Origin: Erwinia endophytica
GTDB lineage: Bacteria; Pseudomonadota; Gammaproteobacteria; Enterobacterales; Enterobacteriaceae
Assembly: GCF_009295515.1 (NCBI RefSeq)
Contig: NZ_RQVV01000016.1
Location: 19,195-83,194 of the forward strand
DNA length: 64,000 bases
Reading direction: 5' to 3'
Positions 63,882 to 64,000 of this stretch are shown here, piece by piece. Each line of letters begins with the position of its first letter. Within the stretch, counting starts at the first letter, position 1. A program made the translations under genes and the position numbers. Under the pieces are notes generated by a model. It was not told the DNA's origin. It did not search any database and saw only the letters and a list, made by a program, of their open reading frames with translations.

Positions 63882-63936
63882 AAAAAAGCACTTTGTTGAA
63901 AAATAATGCTGTCGGCAATTTATTTTTAAGAAACAC

Positions 63937-63964
63937 TTGTCAGTTGTCAGGAACCCCCTATAAT
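63937..63964 (+). promoter_or_regulatory. rRNA operon promoter P1
   Basis: TTGTCA (63937-63942), a 16-bp spacer and TATAAT (63959-63964), followed by the GC-rich discriminator GCGCCTCCACTGACACGG: the canonical rrn P1 form, under ppGpp/DksA control. An AT-rich stretch just upstream (about 63917-63935) is the probable UP element, and Fis-type sites may lie around 63885-63910. The window ends in the leader before the 16S gene. Confidence 0.93.
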
Positions 63965-64000
63965 GCGCCTCCACTGACACGGAATAACGGTTTAGCGACC

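Overview
The window is a stretch of enterobacterial chromosome. Almost every protein is a full-length, close relative of the Escherichia coli K-12 proteins encoded between rho and the rrnA operon, in nearly the same order and orientation. I place the organism in Enterobacterales outside Escherichia/Salmonella, because the backbone is the same but several K-12 genes are absent (rffG, rffH, yifK, aslA/aslB, cyaY, and the small genes on either side of corA) and others are present instead (a second tRNA-Pro, a WbuC-type cupin gene, glpT-glpQ and yehS). I cannot name the genus from the sequence alone. I see no prophage, insertion sequence, CRISPR array, toxin-antitoxin pair or defence island.

Layout. 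Positions 1-1046 hold the 3' part of rho and its terminator follows. Positions 1357-12266 hold the enterobacterial common antigen (ECA) operon wecA-wzzE-wecB-wecC-wecD-wecE-wzxE-wecF-wzyE-wecG, tightly packed with several 1-4 base overlaps. A tRNA operon (Arg-His-Leu-Pro-Pro) follows at 12570-13146. The apparently empty stretch after it holds the small RNA GlmZ (13516-13714) behind a sigma54-type promoter with three GlrR-like sites and an IHF-like site. The haem operon hemC-hemD-hemX-hemY (minus strand) diverges from cyaA. Then come lptM-dapF-yigA-xerC-yigB-uvrD (LexA box before uvrD), a cupin gene, corA behind a corL-like leader peptide, rarD, yigI, pldA, recQ, rhtC, rhtB, pldB, yigL, glpTQ, yigM, yehS, metR/metE with MetJ boxes, dlhH, udp, rmuC, ubiE-ubiJ-ubiB, tatABC, tatD, rfaH, ubiD-fre, fadBA with a FadR operator, pepQ-yigZ-trkH-hemG, and finally a canonical rrn P1 promoter at the right edge. 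The 16S gene lies just outside.

How the genes work together. The wec block makes the ECA trisaccharide on undecaprenyl phosphate, flips it and polymerises it. It lacks its own genes for making dTDP-glucose and dTDP-4-keto-6-deoxyglucose (rffH/rffG), so these must be supplied from another locus. hemCD and hemG act in haem synthesis. ubiE/J/B/D serve ubiquinone synthesis. tatABC export folded proteins. fadBA carry out beta-oxidation under FadR. metE/metR form the methionine branch under MetJ. CRP-like sites precede cyaA and udp.

Novelty. This is mainly conserved housekeeping DNA and I do not see a convincing undescribed multi-gene system. The points most worth checking are the gene losses (rffGH, cyaY, yifK), a nine-C run inside cyaA, a non-standard residue in UvrD motif V, two identical-core palindromes 22 bp apart in the fadB-pepQ gap, the tandem tRNA-Pro duplication, the GlmZ promoter and the corL leader.
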